Shown here in pieces: positions 9,053-16,851 of a stretch of DNA of 21,918 nucleotides. Every line of letters starts with the position of its first letter. Positions within the stretch are counted from its first letter, which is position 1. A model generated the notes under the pieces. That model ran no database searches. It saw only the letters and a list, made by a program, of their open reading frames with translations, and was not told the origin of the DNA. Both the position numbers and the translations under genes were made by a program. Source of the stretch: HGM04593 sp045647885 (GTDB taxonomy: Bacteria; Bacteroidota; Bacteroidia; Bacteroidales; Bacteroidaceae); NCBI GenBank assembly GCA_045647885.1, contig JAZRMX010000023.1:1-21918 (forward strand). Direction: 5' to 3'.

Positions 9053-9114
9053 TATTCCTTGATACAATAAAAATGCCACGCAATTGCGTGGCATTTTTAT
9101 TGTATCAAGGAATA
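9053..9114. terminator. Perfect 62-bp palindrome, bidirectional terminator between convergent operons
   Basis: Each arm is 31 bp and there is no mismatch; I checked all 31 pairs about the centre 9083/9084. The core GCCACGCAATTGCGTGGC is flanked by A5T and AT5, so each strand reads as a GC stem followed by five T, the normal intrinsic terminator form. It lies between the rfbB stop (9047) and the end of the minus-strand barrel gene (9124), so one element can serve both. The arms continue about 15 bp beyond the T-tracts, which a terminator does not need. Confidence 0.9.
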
Positions 9115-9123
9115 TTTCTGTTT

Positions 9124-9804
9124 TTATAGAATCCTTATTGAATATCCCAGCTTGACGGTTATTGTTTTGTGGGCCGAGCGTCCGAAGTCGTCTATTTTTG
9201 AGTTGCCGAATATGTCGCTCAATCCGTAGTAATACCTGCCTTCAACAAAGAAATTGCCTATTTTGGTCTTTAGCTCAAGGCCTGCACCGCCTGCAATTCC
9301 GTAATCGAATCTCTTTTCGGCCTCTTTGCCGTATATGGGGCGTATAGATTCTGGGCGTAGGCTGGGGTCGAGTCCACCGCCATACTCCTCACTCTCGCTC
9401 AACAATATGCCGAACTGCGGGCCGAGGTTTACAAAGAACTGCAAGCCGCGTTCCTCTTTTCCCCAAGCGAGATGCGCCATAAAGGGTATCTCCAGGTAGT
9501 TGAGTTTGCGGGAATATGTGAAGGCTACATCGTCGTCGAACTCCTCTTCCCATCCGCGTTGTGAGAAATTGAACTCGAGCTGTGCTGCGCATATCATACT
9601 GAAGTATTTCTCGCTTGTATAGCGCACGAATAGTCCGCTGTTTATGCCGTTGAGGCTTGTCTGGCGCATCTGTGGCTGAATATCGAGCTCACTCATATTC
9701 ATACCTCCTGTCGCTCCAATTTCAAGTATTCTGCGTGGCTGCTCTATCTGCGCAAAGGTTGTGGCGGTTACCAGCGCCAGTATGGTAAGTGCTATGTATC
9801 TCAT
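9124..9804 (-). CDS. PorT-family outer-membrane beta-barrel protein
   Basis: A 226-aa protein with a signal peptide (residues 1-19, cleavage after TTFAQ). It then has alternating strands typical of the OMP_b-brl_2/PorT family: ILEIGATGGMN near the N-terminus, a glycine/aromatic pattern such as YGIAGGAGLELK, and a final strand ITVKLGYSIRIL. It probably sits in the outer membrane as a small barrel. PorT itself is a type IX secretion component in Porphyromonas, but the family is broad and this need not be the orthologue. Its ATG overlaps the stop of the LysM gene as ATGA (9801-9804), so the two are very likely translated together, and their products may cooperate at the envelope. Confidence 0.8.
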   Translation of the reverse strand: MRYIALTILALVTATTFAQIEQPRRILEIGATGGMNMSELDIQPQMRQTSLNGINSGLFVRYTSEKYFSMICAAQLEFNFSQRGWEEEFDDDVAFTYSRKLNYLEIPFMAHLAWGKEERGLQFFVNLGPQFGILLSESEEYGGGLDPSLRPESIRPIYGKEAEKRFDYGIAGGAGLELKTKIGNFFVEGRYYYGLSDIFGNSKIDDFGRSAHKTITVKLGYSIRIL

Positions 9805-11651
9805 TTGTCAAAGTCTATTTTTTCAATATTGTATTGTGGTGTGTAATGTACGAAGTATATTTTCTTGTTCACCATTCCGCCCCAGTTGTTTACGCGCTCA
9901 AATTTAAAGCCAGTCTGTACGGGTGTGAACGAAATACTGTTTATTTTACCGGGCATATCTTTACCCCATTTTGCAGCACCAAGCAGGAATACATAGCCAG
10001 TGTCGTAGCCAAGCATTCCGTATCGTGGGTATATGTTCTGCAGGTTGCGGTCGTACCAGTTGGCATATTCGTTCTGGAATTTGGCAGCCTCGGGCAACGA
10101 GTAGTGGCTGAAGAACGATGCGTAGAAATATGTGTCGGCCTCGTAGAGCTGTGAACGCATCTCGTTGGCATATATCTGCCACTCGGGGTAGCCGAACAGC
10201 TTGAACTCGGGGAGGTTTATTGTGTCGTTCTTTAATATGATGAGTGACGGCACTATTGCCGACAGGCTGCTTGCGCTTGACGACAAGGGGATGAATATGT
10301 TTTCTTTGTCGGCTTTCATCACTCTTGCAATGGTGTCGATGGTGAGTGAGTCGGCTTCGTTTTTTACTATTCGTGCTGTTACGTGGCTTATATCCTCCAT
10401 TCTTATTCTTGTATGGGGAATGTTGTTGGAGTCGAGCCCTGTGGTGAGTGCTTCTATGAACTCTTTTTTATTGCTTTTGGTGCTGTCTTCCACGAATATG
10501 ACATTGGCATTGGAGAACTTGCGCGCAAAATGGTCAATTACTTCTGAGTAGAAGTATGATTGCATTGTGTTTACAACATAGACCATTGGGTTGCGGAATA
10601 TCTCATCCTCTTTTGAGGTGAAGGGGATTACAAGGGGTATCTCCTTCTTTTGCGCGAATTGTGCAAGCTCCTTGTTGTGCTCGGGATAGAGGGCGCCTAT
10701 AATAAGGTCCATATTGTCGAGCTTGCCACTTGTGAGGAGGGGCGAGAGGGATTTCTCCTTGCTGCCGGAGTCGAATGTGTTTATCTCATATGAATATCCG
10801 TAACGTTTAAGCTTCTCAACTGCCATAAGCAGGCCCTGGTAGTATTCCACCATACGGTTCTGTTCGTTGGGGGCATAGCTGTCGAGCAGGAAGGGGAGTA
10901 TTACGGCTACGCGAGTGCAATTCTTGCTTTCGCTTTGTGTCTCCTTTTTCTCTTCTGCTTTAATGAATATTTCGCTGTTGCTTATCTCAACGGGTTTTAT
11001 TACCTCTTTTTTCTTTGCAGGGAAGGGTATGTTTAATATTGTCTTCTTCTTGAGTTTCTTCTTTTCTGAGAGTTCGGGGTTGGCGGCTAAAAGTTCGTCG
11101 ATGCTTATGCCGTATGCGCGTGAGATGCTGTAAATGGTCTCTCCCTTCTCCACTTTATGGGTGGTGCGTATTTCGGGCTTCTTTTCTTCCTGCGGTGTCT
11201 CTTTTGTAGTAAGGGTTACGGGGAATACTTTCGCTTTTTCGCTTACAGGTATAAGTATTACTTCGCCTGTGCGGAAATTGTTTATGGAAAGCCCGGGATT
11301 GGCCTGGCATATCTCAACAGGTGATACGTTGTACATTTTTCCCAAACGATAGAGTGTCTCGCCCGGCTGTATGGTGTGGTAGCGGGGCTTTTTTTCTTCG
11401 TTTGCTGTGGTGGTATGGGGCTGTTGCCTGCTCTGTGGTATGCGCAACTGTTGGCCTACAGAGATGCTTTTTTCGCTACCGGGGTTTTGCTCTATTATCT
11501 CCTGAATGTTCTTCTGGTACATTCGTGAAATGGAGTAGAGGGTCTGCCCTTTGCTTACTGTGTGTATGAAGTAGTTGCTTTCTTGTGCCTGTATTGTAGC
11601 TGATAGAGCTATTATGGCTGCTGAAAGTATAATTCTGATGTAGCGTTTCAT
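9801..11651 (-). CDS. LysM-repeat protein with C-terminal periplasmic-binding-protein-like domain
   Basis: A 616-aa exported protein with a signal peptide (1-23, IQAQ cleavage). Three LysM peptidoglycan-binding repeats lie at about 27-72, 89-135 and 164-209; each has the GQTLYSIS/GETLYRLG/GETIYSIS core and an NPG/NPE turn. A lysine/glutamate-rich linker follows (210-244). The rest, from VAVILPFLLDS (248 on), resembles the type 1 periplasmic binding fold (Peripla_BP_6-like), with LIIGALYPEHN and the following IPLVIPFTSKED as recognisable strand/turn segments. The likely role is a peptidoglycan-anchored periplasmic protein that senses or binds a ligand or partner. There is no ABC permease or ATPase nearby, so solute transport is not supported. 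It is first gene of the operon with the PorT-family barrel. Confidence 0.85.
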   Translation of the reverse strand: MKRYIRIILSAAIIALSATIQAQESNYFIHTVSKGQTLYSISRMYQKNIQEIIEQNPGSEKSISVGQQLRIPQSRQQPHTTTANEEKKPRYHTIQPGETLYRLGKMYNVSPVEICQANPGLSINNFRTGEVILIPVSEKAKVFPVTLTTKETPQEEKKPEIRTTHKVEKGETIYSISRAYGISIDELLAANPELSEKKKLKKKTILNIPFPAKKKEVIKPVEISNSEIFIKAEEKKETQSESKNCTRVAVILPFLLDSYAPNEQNRMVEYYQGLLMAVEKLKRYGYSYEINTFDSGSKEKSLSPLLTSGKLDNMDLIIGALYPEHNKELAQFAQKKEIPLVIPFTSKEDEIFRNPMVYVVNTMQSYFYSEVIDHFARKFSNANVIFVEDSTKSNKKEFIEALTTGLDSNNIPHTRIRMEDISHVTARIVKNEADSLTIDTIARVMKADKENIFIPLSSSASSLSAIVPSLIILKNDTINLPEFKLFGYPEWQIYANEMRSQLYEADTYFYASFFSHYSLPEAAKFQNEYANWYDRNLQNIYPRYGMLGYDTGYVFLLGAAKWGKDMPGKINSISFTPVQTGFKFERVNNWGGMVNKKIYFVHYTPQYNIEKIDFDK

Positions 11652-11694
11652 ACTTGCTATGCTTTCTTTTTTTTGAGGTGGTTGTTTCTCCGTG

Positions 11695-11726
11695 CGAAGA
11701 TACTATTTATAAATTAAAATAGGAAA
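11695..11726 (-). promoter_or_regulatory. Probable promoter for the LysM/PorT-family operon
   Basis: On the minus strand, TTTC (11726-11723), 20 bp, then TATCTTCG (11702-11695); each element is one base off the Bacteroidetes consensus TTTG/TAnnTTTG. It is about 45 bp before the ATG at 11651. The 275-bp divergent gap 11652-11926 holds this and the opposing promoter and no gene. Confidence 0.4.
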
Positions 11727-11851
11727 CTTGTGCTGCAAATAATATGTCTCGTTGGTTGCTTTTGTAATGTCTCTTTCGGTCATTGGGCGAATATTGATGT
11801 TTTTTTGTGGAAATTTAATTGTTTTGTTATGGTTTTTCCGTGTATAACAAC

Positions 11852-11859
11852 TATTTTTG
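11852..11859 (+). promoter_or_regulatory. Possible -7 promoter element for the sorting-domain protein/uvrA operon
   Basis: TATTTTTG matches TAnnTTTG exactly and lies 67 bp before the ATG at 11927. The nearest TTTG upstream (11823-11826) is 25 bp away, wider than the usual 19-20 bp, so the -33 box is poor. Confidence 0.4.
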
Positions 11860-11926
11860 TTCTTTGATAGTGTGCTGCGTGGCTGTGCCGCTGTGGTGCT
11901 TTTTGTTAACGATAAACAATTGTTGA

Positions 11927-12664
11927 ATGAATTTTAAATATTTTTTTCTTTCTGTGCTTGCTTTTCTTCTTATAACAGGAGTGAAAGCGCAGACAGCAGT
12001 TCCTGTTGCTCCATCTCCCACAGCACAGGTGGTGGAGAAGAACGGTAATATCGTAGATAAGAATTTTGGAGATGAAATCAATGGTGAAGCTCCGTTAAAA
12101 GTCACCTTTATGTCGAATGCCGAGGAGGTGCCGGGCTTTTCGGTTGTGTATTGTTGGGAATTTACACGTGGCAGTGAAACATCGCCGTTCCTCACACGTT
12201 ACGATGCCGATGTTTCGTATGAATTCAACACGAGTGGAACAATTCTTGTGCAACCGAAAATCACCTATACCAGCCTTACCAACCCGAATGTTGTGTATGA
12301 ATTTGGACTTCTTGAAGGTATAGAGCCTTTCTGTATAATTCTTGCCGAGTCGAGCATCAAGGTGCCGAATGCCTTTTCGCCCAATGGCGATGGGGTGAAC
12401 GATTATTTCAATGTATATGATGTGAAATCAATCGTTGAGTTCAACGCTGCCATATATAACCGTTGGGGGCAGCAACTCTATTCCTGGGGTATTGACCAGA
12501 TGGATTGTGAATCCTGCGGCTGGGATGGTACTTACAAGGGCAAGGCTGTGAAGGATGGTGTCTATTTTGTTGTTGTAACAGCAAAAGGTGCCGATGGCGT
12601 GGTGTATGAGTTTAAGCGCGATGTGAATATATTGCGCGGATATATAGAGGGTTCTTCTTATTGA
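11927..12664 (+). CDS. Small exported protein with gliding-motility-associated C-terminal (type IX secretion, type B) sorting domain
   Basis: A 245-aa protein with a signal peptide (1-22, GVKAQ cleavage). A central PKD-like region (about 50-127) contains GEAPLKVTF and a YCWEF strand. The C-terminal CHU_C/gliding-motility-associated domain (about 145-238) has the hallmark VPNAFSPNGDGVNDYF, YNRWGQQLY, GWDGTYKGK and DGVYFVVV segments. In Bacteroidetes this domain is the type B signal that sends proteins through the type IX secretion system. Here the passenger is very small, so the protein could be little more than a sorting module with one Ig-like domain. It ends 13 bp before the uvrA GTG and may be co-transcribed with it, though no functional link is evident. 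No type IX secretion core genes are in the window. Confidence 0.85.
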   Translation: MNFKYFFLSVLAFLLITGVKAQTAVPVAPSPTAQVVEKNGNIVDKNFGDEINGEAPLKVTFMSNAEEVPGFSVVYCWEFTRGSETSPFLTRYDADVSYEFNTSGTILVQPKITYTSLTNPNVVYEFGLLEGIEPFCIILAESSIKVPNAFSPNGDGVNDYFNVYDVKSIVEFNAAIYNRWGQQLYSWGIDQMDCESCGWDGTYKGKAVKDGVYFVVVTAKGADGVVYEFKRDVNILRGYIEGSSY

Positions 12665-12677
12665 AAAATTCATAGTT

Positions 12678-15509
12678 GTGGAGAAGGATAGAGGTTCAAT
12701 AGAGGTTTTTGGTGCGAGAGTCCACAACCTGAAAAATGTGGATGTGCAGATTCCGCACGATTCGCTTACTGTGATTACCGGTCTTAGCGGTAGCGGAAAG
12801 TCCTCTTTGGCATTTGATACTATTTTTGCCGAGGGACAGAGACGCTATCTTGAAACCTTTTCCACGTATGCCCGTAACTTTCTGGGAGGTATGGAACGCC
12901 CCGATGTCGACAAGATAACCGGCTTGAGTCCTGTGATATCCATTGAGCAGAAGACAACCAACAAGAACCCCCGTTCTACGGTGGGAACCACTACCGAGAT
13001 TTACGATTATATGCGTTTGCTCTTCTCCCGTGCAGCCGAGGCTTACTCTTATCTCTCGGGGGAGAAAATGGTGAAGTATACCGAGGAGCAGATTCTTGAA
13101 CTTATGCTTGCTGGGTATGCCGGCAAGCGCATTTATATACTTGCTCCTCTTGTAAAAGGGCGTAAGGGACACTATAAGGAACTCTTTGAGCAGATGATGC
13201 ATAAAGGGTACTTGAACGTGCGCGTGGACGGCGAGATGTGCGAGATGTCGCGCGGTATGATGCTTGAAAGGTACAAGACGCACGATATTGAGGTTGTTAT
13301 AGACAAGTTGCTTGTCGATGAAAAGGACACCGAGCGTCTCAAGCAGAGTCTTACGGTGGCGTTGCATCAGGGCGATGGGCTTGTAATGGTTATGGAAATG
13401 CCGTCGGGCCAGGTGCGCTACTTCAGCAAGCGCCTTATGTGCCCAGTCACCGGTCTGTCCTATAAAGAACCAGACCCTCATAATTTTTCGTTCAATTCCC
13501 CACAGGGCTTCTGCCCCAAGTGTAAGGGATTGGGTGTTGTAAGTTGTGTGGATGTCGACAAGGTGGTTCCCGACCGTTCGCTCTCGGTCTACGATGGAGC
13601 TCTCGCTCCTTTGGGCAAGTATCGTCGTTCTTCTATATTCCAGCAACTCGAAGCTGTGTTGCAGCGCTATGCTGCCGACTTGAAGACTCCTGTAGAAGAG
13701 CTGCCCGATGAAGCTATTGATGAGATACTTTATGGTTCACCGGTACCTTTGAAACTTGCAGGTTCATCCGATGCTTTTTACGACGGTTTCTTTACTTATG
13801 ACGGCCTTGTGAAATATATCCAGTTGCAGAGAGAGTCAAGTACATCGGCCAAGGAGCTACGTTGGGCCGAACAGTTTTCTGTAATGCAGGCGTGCCCGGA
13901 GTGCGGTGGTGCAAGGCTTAATAAAGAGGCATTGCATTACAAACTGAATGGTAAGAATATATATGAACTAGCCTCTATGGATCTTTCGCAACTGTACGAG
14001 TGGTTGAAGGGGCTCGATGAGTCTCTTAATGAGAAGCAACGCATTATCGCTACTGAAATTGTGAAGGAGATAATGTCGCGCATCGGTTTCTTGCTCGATG
14101 TCGGGCTTGGCTATCTTTCACTCAATCGCGCTTCGGCATCCTTGTCGGGTGGTGAGGGGCAGCGTATCCGATTGGCAACACAGGTGGGTTCCCGTCTGGT
14201 AAATGTGCTTTATATCCTTGACGAGCCAAGTATTGGATTGCACTCGCGCGATAATGAAAGGTTGATAAATTCATTGAAATCTTTGCGCGACAGCGGCAAT
14301 ACGGTGATTGTGGTGGAACACGACCGCGATATTATGCTTGCGTCTGATTATATTATAGATATGGGCCCGAAGGCTGGTCGCAAGGGCGGTGAGGTGGTTT
14401 TTGCCGGCACGCCGGATTCAATGCTGAAGGGTGATACTATGACCGCGTGTTTTCTTGACGGGCGTGAGGCAATTGAGGTGCCTAAGGAGCGTCGTAAGGG
14501 GAGTGGCGAGAGCTTGAAAATCTTTGGTGCCCGTGGCAATAATCTCAAGAATATTGATGTGGAATTCCCCTTGGGTAAGCTTATATGTGTTACGGGAGTG
14601 TCGGGCGGTGGAAAATCGTCGCTTGTGAACGATACTCTGCAGCCCATTCTTGCAAAGCATTTTTACAGGGCTTTGCGTGAGCCTTTGCCTTATGACAGGG
14701 TGGAGGGAATTGAATTTATAGATAAAGTGGTGGATGTGGACCAGACTCCTCTTGGTCGCACACCGCGTTCGAACCCTGCGACATACACGGGTGTATTTTC
14801 CGATATCCGTAATCTTTTCGTGGAGCTTCCCGAAGCAAAAATCCGTGGCTATAAGGCAGGTCGTTTTTCATTCAATGTATCGGGCGGTCGCTGCGATGCT
14901 TGCAGTGGAAACGGCTACAAGACACTGGAGATGAATTTCCTGCCCGATGTGATGGTGCCCTGTGAGGTGTGCCACGGTAAACGCTATAACCGTGAAACGC
15001 TCGAGGTGCGTTACAAAGGAAAATCTATTGCCGATGTGCTTGATATGACCATAAATGCTGCTGTGGAGTTCTTTGAAAATGTGCCGACGATATTGAATAA
15101 GATAAAGGTGCTTCAGGATGTGGGACTTGGGTATATAAAGTTGGGTCAGCCATCAACAACGTTGTCGGGAGGTGAGAGTCAGCGAGTGAAACTTGCTACA
15201 GAATTGTCGAAGCGCGATACGGGAAAAACACTTTATCTGCTCGACGAACCTACAACCGGCTTGCATTTCGAAGATATCAGAGTGCTTATGGGGGTTATAA
15301 ACCGCTTGGTCGATAAAGGTAATACTGTAGTTATTATTGAGCATAATCTCGATGTAATAAAGATGGCCGACCATATAATAGATATGGGCCCCGAAGGTGG
15401 TCGGGATGGTGGTCGGGTGGTGGCTGTGGGCACGCCCGAAGAGGTTGCTGCCTCCGGCGCAGGGTGTACGGCTCCCTATATTGCCAAGGAACTTTCAGAA
15501 AAAAAATAA
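12678..15509 (+). CDS. uvrA: UvrABC excision nuclease subunit A
   Basis: Damage-recognition ATPase of nucleotide excision repair; it loads UvrB at lesions. The 943 aa carry two ABC ATPase modules: Walker A GLSGSGKSS (35-43) and GVSGGGKSS (640-648), with signature/Walker B pairs LSGGEGQR...ILDEPSIGLH and LSGGESQR...LLDEPTTGLH. The C-terminal zinc module is intact (Cys739, 742, 762, 765). The N-terminal zinc module is not: Cys255, Cys279 and Cys282 are present but residue 258, normally Cys, is Thr. A separate CPEC pair is at 406-409. The start is GTG at 12678, which places the GSIEVFGARVHNLKN opening correctly; no better ATG exists. It ends before an A8/T7 A/T-only stretch and the RNA-containing gap. 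Confidence 0.97.
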   Translation: MEKDRGSIEVFGARVHNLKNVDVQIPHDSLTVITGLSGSGKSSLAFDTIFAEGQRRYLETFSTYARNFLGGMERPDVDKITGLSPVISIEQKTTNKNPRSTVGTTTEIYDYMRLLFSRAAEAYSYLSGEKMVKYTEEQILELMLAGYAGKRIYILAPLVKGRKGHYKELFEQMMHKGYLNVRVDGEMCEMSRGMMLERYKTHDIEVVIDKLLVDEKDTERLKQSLTVALHQGDGLVMVMEMPSGQVRYFSKRLMCPVTGLSYKEPDPHNFSFNSPQGFCPKCKGLGVVSCVDVDKVVPDRSLSVYDGALAPLGKYRRSSIFQQLEAVLQRYAADLKTPVEELPDEAIDEILYGSPVPLKLAGSSDAFYDGFFTYDGLVKYIQLQRESSTSAKELRWAEQFSVMQACPECGGARLNKEALHYKLNGKNIYELASMDLSQLYEWLKGLDESLNEKQRIIATEIVKEIMSRIGFLLDVGLGYLSLNRASASLSGGEGQRIRLATQVGSRLVNVLYILDEPSIGLHSRDNERLINSLKSLRDSGNTVIVVEHDRDIMLASDYIIDMGPKAGRKGGEVVFAGTPDSMLKGDTMTACFLDGREAIEVPKERRKGSGESLKIFGARGNNLKNIDVEFPLGKLICVTGVSGGGKSSLVNDTLQPILAKHFYRALREPLPYDRVEGIEFIDKVVDVDQTPLGRTPRSNPATYTGVFSDIRNLFVELPEAKIRGYKAGRFSFNVSGGRCDACSGNGYKTLEMNFLPDVMVPCEVCHGKRYNRETLEVRYKGKSIADVLDMTINAAVEFFENVPTILNKIKVLQDVGLGYIKLGQPSTTLSGGESQRVKLATELSKRDTGKTLYLLDEPTTGLHFEDIRVLMGVINRLVDKGNTVVIIEHNLDVIKMADHIIDMGPEGGRDGGRVVAVGTPEEVAASGAGCTAPYIAKELSEKK

Positions 15510-15590
15510 AAAAAATATTTTTTTCTTGTGAGAATATCAAAGTTGGTAAGACTATAAGGTGTAAGTTCCTTTTTTAAGGTGCAAAAACAA

Positions 15591-15814
15591 GTCGGCCGTT
15601 GCCGGTATTGCTGTTTAAAGAGGTGCTTGTCGCTGAATACCGTCGTTTTAATGTGTTGCTTTTGTGTACGGTATTCCTTTGTGGAACGGGATTGTGTTTG
15701 GGTGCTTTCTACTTTTCTCCTTCTCAATCCGCTACACGGTGGTGTAGTTAAAGTTCGCACAAGAGCCACAAGAACCTAATAGGCAATTTGCTTGGCAACG
15801 GCTGACATTTTTTT
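15591..15814 (+). ncRNA. Candidate structured small RNA between uvrA and rpoD
   Basis: About 224 nt that fold into one nested, branched structure, paired by hand. The closing stem is 15591-15603 with 15794-15806 (13 bp, one G-U), followed by seven T (15808-15814). Inner helices are 15607-15612/15782-15787, and 15621-15630/15768-15777 (nine pairs around a 1x1 mismatch). Then 15632-15634/15764-15766 leads to a junction carrying a perfect 9-bp hairpin, 15635-15643/15668-15676. A bulged 10-bp helix, 15677-15687/15753-15763, holds two more hairpins: 15689-15694/15725-15730 and 15732-15737/15742-15747. Several pairs are G-U only if the plus strand is transcribed, and the T-tract also fits plus. No good promoter was seen upstream, so it could be processed from the uvrA transcript. 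I do not recognise the family. 6S RNA is one option, given the paired ends and size. The SRP RNA core and RNase P signatures are absent. Confidence 0.6.
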
Positions 15815-15844
15815 ATACTATTTAACAACAATTTTAAGGCTTGA

Positions 15845-15876
15845 GTTGTATTTGTAGATAAAATATATTATTTTCG
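15845..15876 (+). promoter_or_regulatory. Possible rpoD promoter
   Basis: GTTG (15845-15848), 20 bp, then TATTTTCG (15869-15876); each is one base off the Bacteroidetes TTTG/TAnnTTTG consensus. It ends 26 bp before the rpoD ATG and lies just downstream of the T-tract of the candidate RNA, so rpoD probably has its own start. Confidence 0.4.
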
Positions 15877-15902
15877 CAAATTGAAATTGTACCAAAAGCA
15901 CA

Positions 15903-16763
15903 ATGAGACAATTAAAAATTACAAAAAGTATCACAAACCGCGAAAGTGCTTCGCTTGATAAGTATTTGCAAGAGATTGGTCGTGAAGATCTTATTACCGT
16001 AGAGGAAGAGGTTGAATTGGCCCAGCGAATACGAAAAGGAGATCGCAGAGCACTTGAGAAACTTACCAGAGCCAATCTGCGTTTCGTCGTTTCTGTGGCA
16101 AAGCAGTATCAGAATCAAGGTCTCAGCCTCCCCGACCTTATCAACGAGGGTAACCTGGGACTTATCAAAGCAGCAGAGAAATTTGATGAAACAAGAGGTT
16201 TTAAGTTCATTAGTTACGCTGTTTGGTGGATTAGACAATCTATTCTTCAGGCTCTTGCCGAGCAATCGAGAATTGTGCGCTTGCCGTTGAACCAGGTGGG
16301 TTCGTTGAATAAGATAAGCAAGGCTTTCTCAAAATTTGAACAGGAGAATGAGCGTCGCCCATCAGCCGAGGAACTTGCCGAGCAGTTGGATTTGCCGGTA
16401 GATAAAGTCGTGGAATCGTTGAAAGTTTCGGGCCGTCACATTTCTGTGGATGCTCCGTTTGTTGACGGAGAGGATAATAGTTTGCTCGATGTTCTTGTGA
16501 ATGATGACTCTCCTATGGCCGACAATCTATTGGTAAGTGAATCTTTGTCGCGCGAGATTGACCGTGCGCTTTCAACTCTCTCCGACAGAGAAAAGGAGAT
16601 TATTCAGATGTTCTTCGGTATTGGAATGCAGGAGATGACACTGGAGGAGATTGGAGATAAATTCGGCCTTACTCGTGAGCGCGTTCGACAGATTAAGGAG
16701 AAAGCAATTCGCCGTTTGAAACAGAGTCAACGCAGTAAGTTGTTGAGATCTTATCTTGGATAA
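15903..16763 (+). CDS. rpoD: Primary RNA polymerase sigma factor (RpoD/SigA, sigma-70 family)
   Basis: Housekeeping sigma factor that directs RNA polymerase to vegetative promoters. The 286 aa cover regions 1.2 to 4.2 with no long N-terminal region 1.1, which is the normal form in Bacteroidetes. Region 1.2 is around SLDKYLQEIGRE. Region 2 includes LRFVVSVAKQY, DLINEGNLGLIKAAEKFD and the promoter-contacting FISYAVWWIRQSI. Region 3 follows NQVGSLNKI, and region 4 has DREKEIIQMFFG and the helix-turn-helix GLTRERVRQIKEKAIRRL. The ATG at 15903 gives the usual MRQLKITKSIT opening. The gene stands alone, with its own probable promoter and a strong terminator 25 bp after the stop. Confidence 0.97.
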   Translation: MRQLKITKSITNRESASLDKYLQEIGREDLITVEEEVELAQRIRKGDRRALEKLTRANLRFVVSVAKQYQNQGLSLPDLINEGNLGLIKAAEKFDETRGFKFISYAVWWIRQSILQALAEQSRIVRLPLNQVGSLNKISKAFSKFEQENERRPSAEELAEQLDLPVDKVVESLKVSGRHISVDAPFVDGEDNSLLDVLVNDDSPMADNLLVSESLSREIDRALSTLSDREKEIIQMFFGIGMQEMTLEEIGDKFGLTRERVRQIKEKAIRRLKQSQRSKLLRSYLG

Positions 16764-16787
16764 TCAAGATTTGGATTTATAGGGTTG

Positions 16788-16820
16788 CGGGCTGCACTTG
16801 GTGCGGCTCGCTTTTTTTAT
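16788..16820 (+). terminator. Intrinsic terminator of rpoD
   Basis: GCGGGCTGCAC (16788-16798) pairs with GTGCGGCTCGC (16802-16812) over a 3-nt loop; nine Watson-Crick and two G-U pairs. It is followed by TTTTTTTAT. The G-U pairs and T-run both fit the plus strand. Confidence 0.9.
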
Positions 16821-16851
16821 ATTTTATTCTCTGTTAAAAAAAGATATATTC

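Noticed and set aside
12696..13646. 316-codon open frame on the minus strand inside uvrA
   Set aside because: Fully antisense to the first ABC module of uvrA and resembles no family I know; explained by codon bias.
15508..15524. A8-TA-T7 stretch right after the uvrA stop, possible terminator
   Set aside because: The stem would be only A-T pairs with almost no loop; too weak to call an intrinsic terminator.
15579..15779. 66-codon plus-strand frame and an overlapping minus-strand frame (15476-15769) in the uvrA-rpoD gap
   Set aside because: Cys-rich or low-complexity products with no domain. The interval is better explained by extensive RNA base-pairing.
15591..15814. SRP RNA, RNase P RNA or tmRNA as identity of the structured RNA
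   Set aside because: No SRP GGAA/AGCA-type core, no RNase P conserved core, and no tRNA-like ends or tag frame as in tmRNA; the size is also wrong for RNase P and tmRNA.
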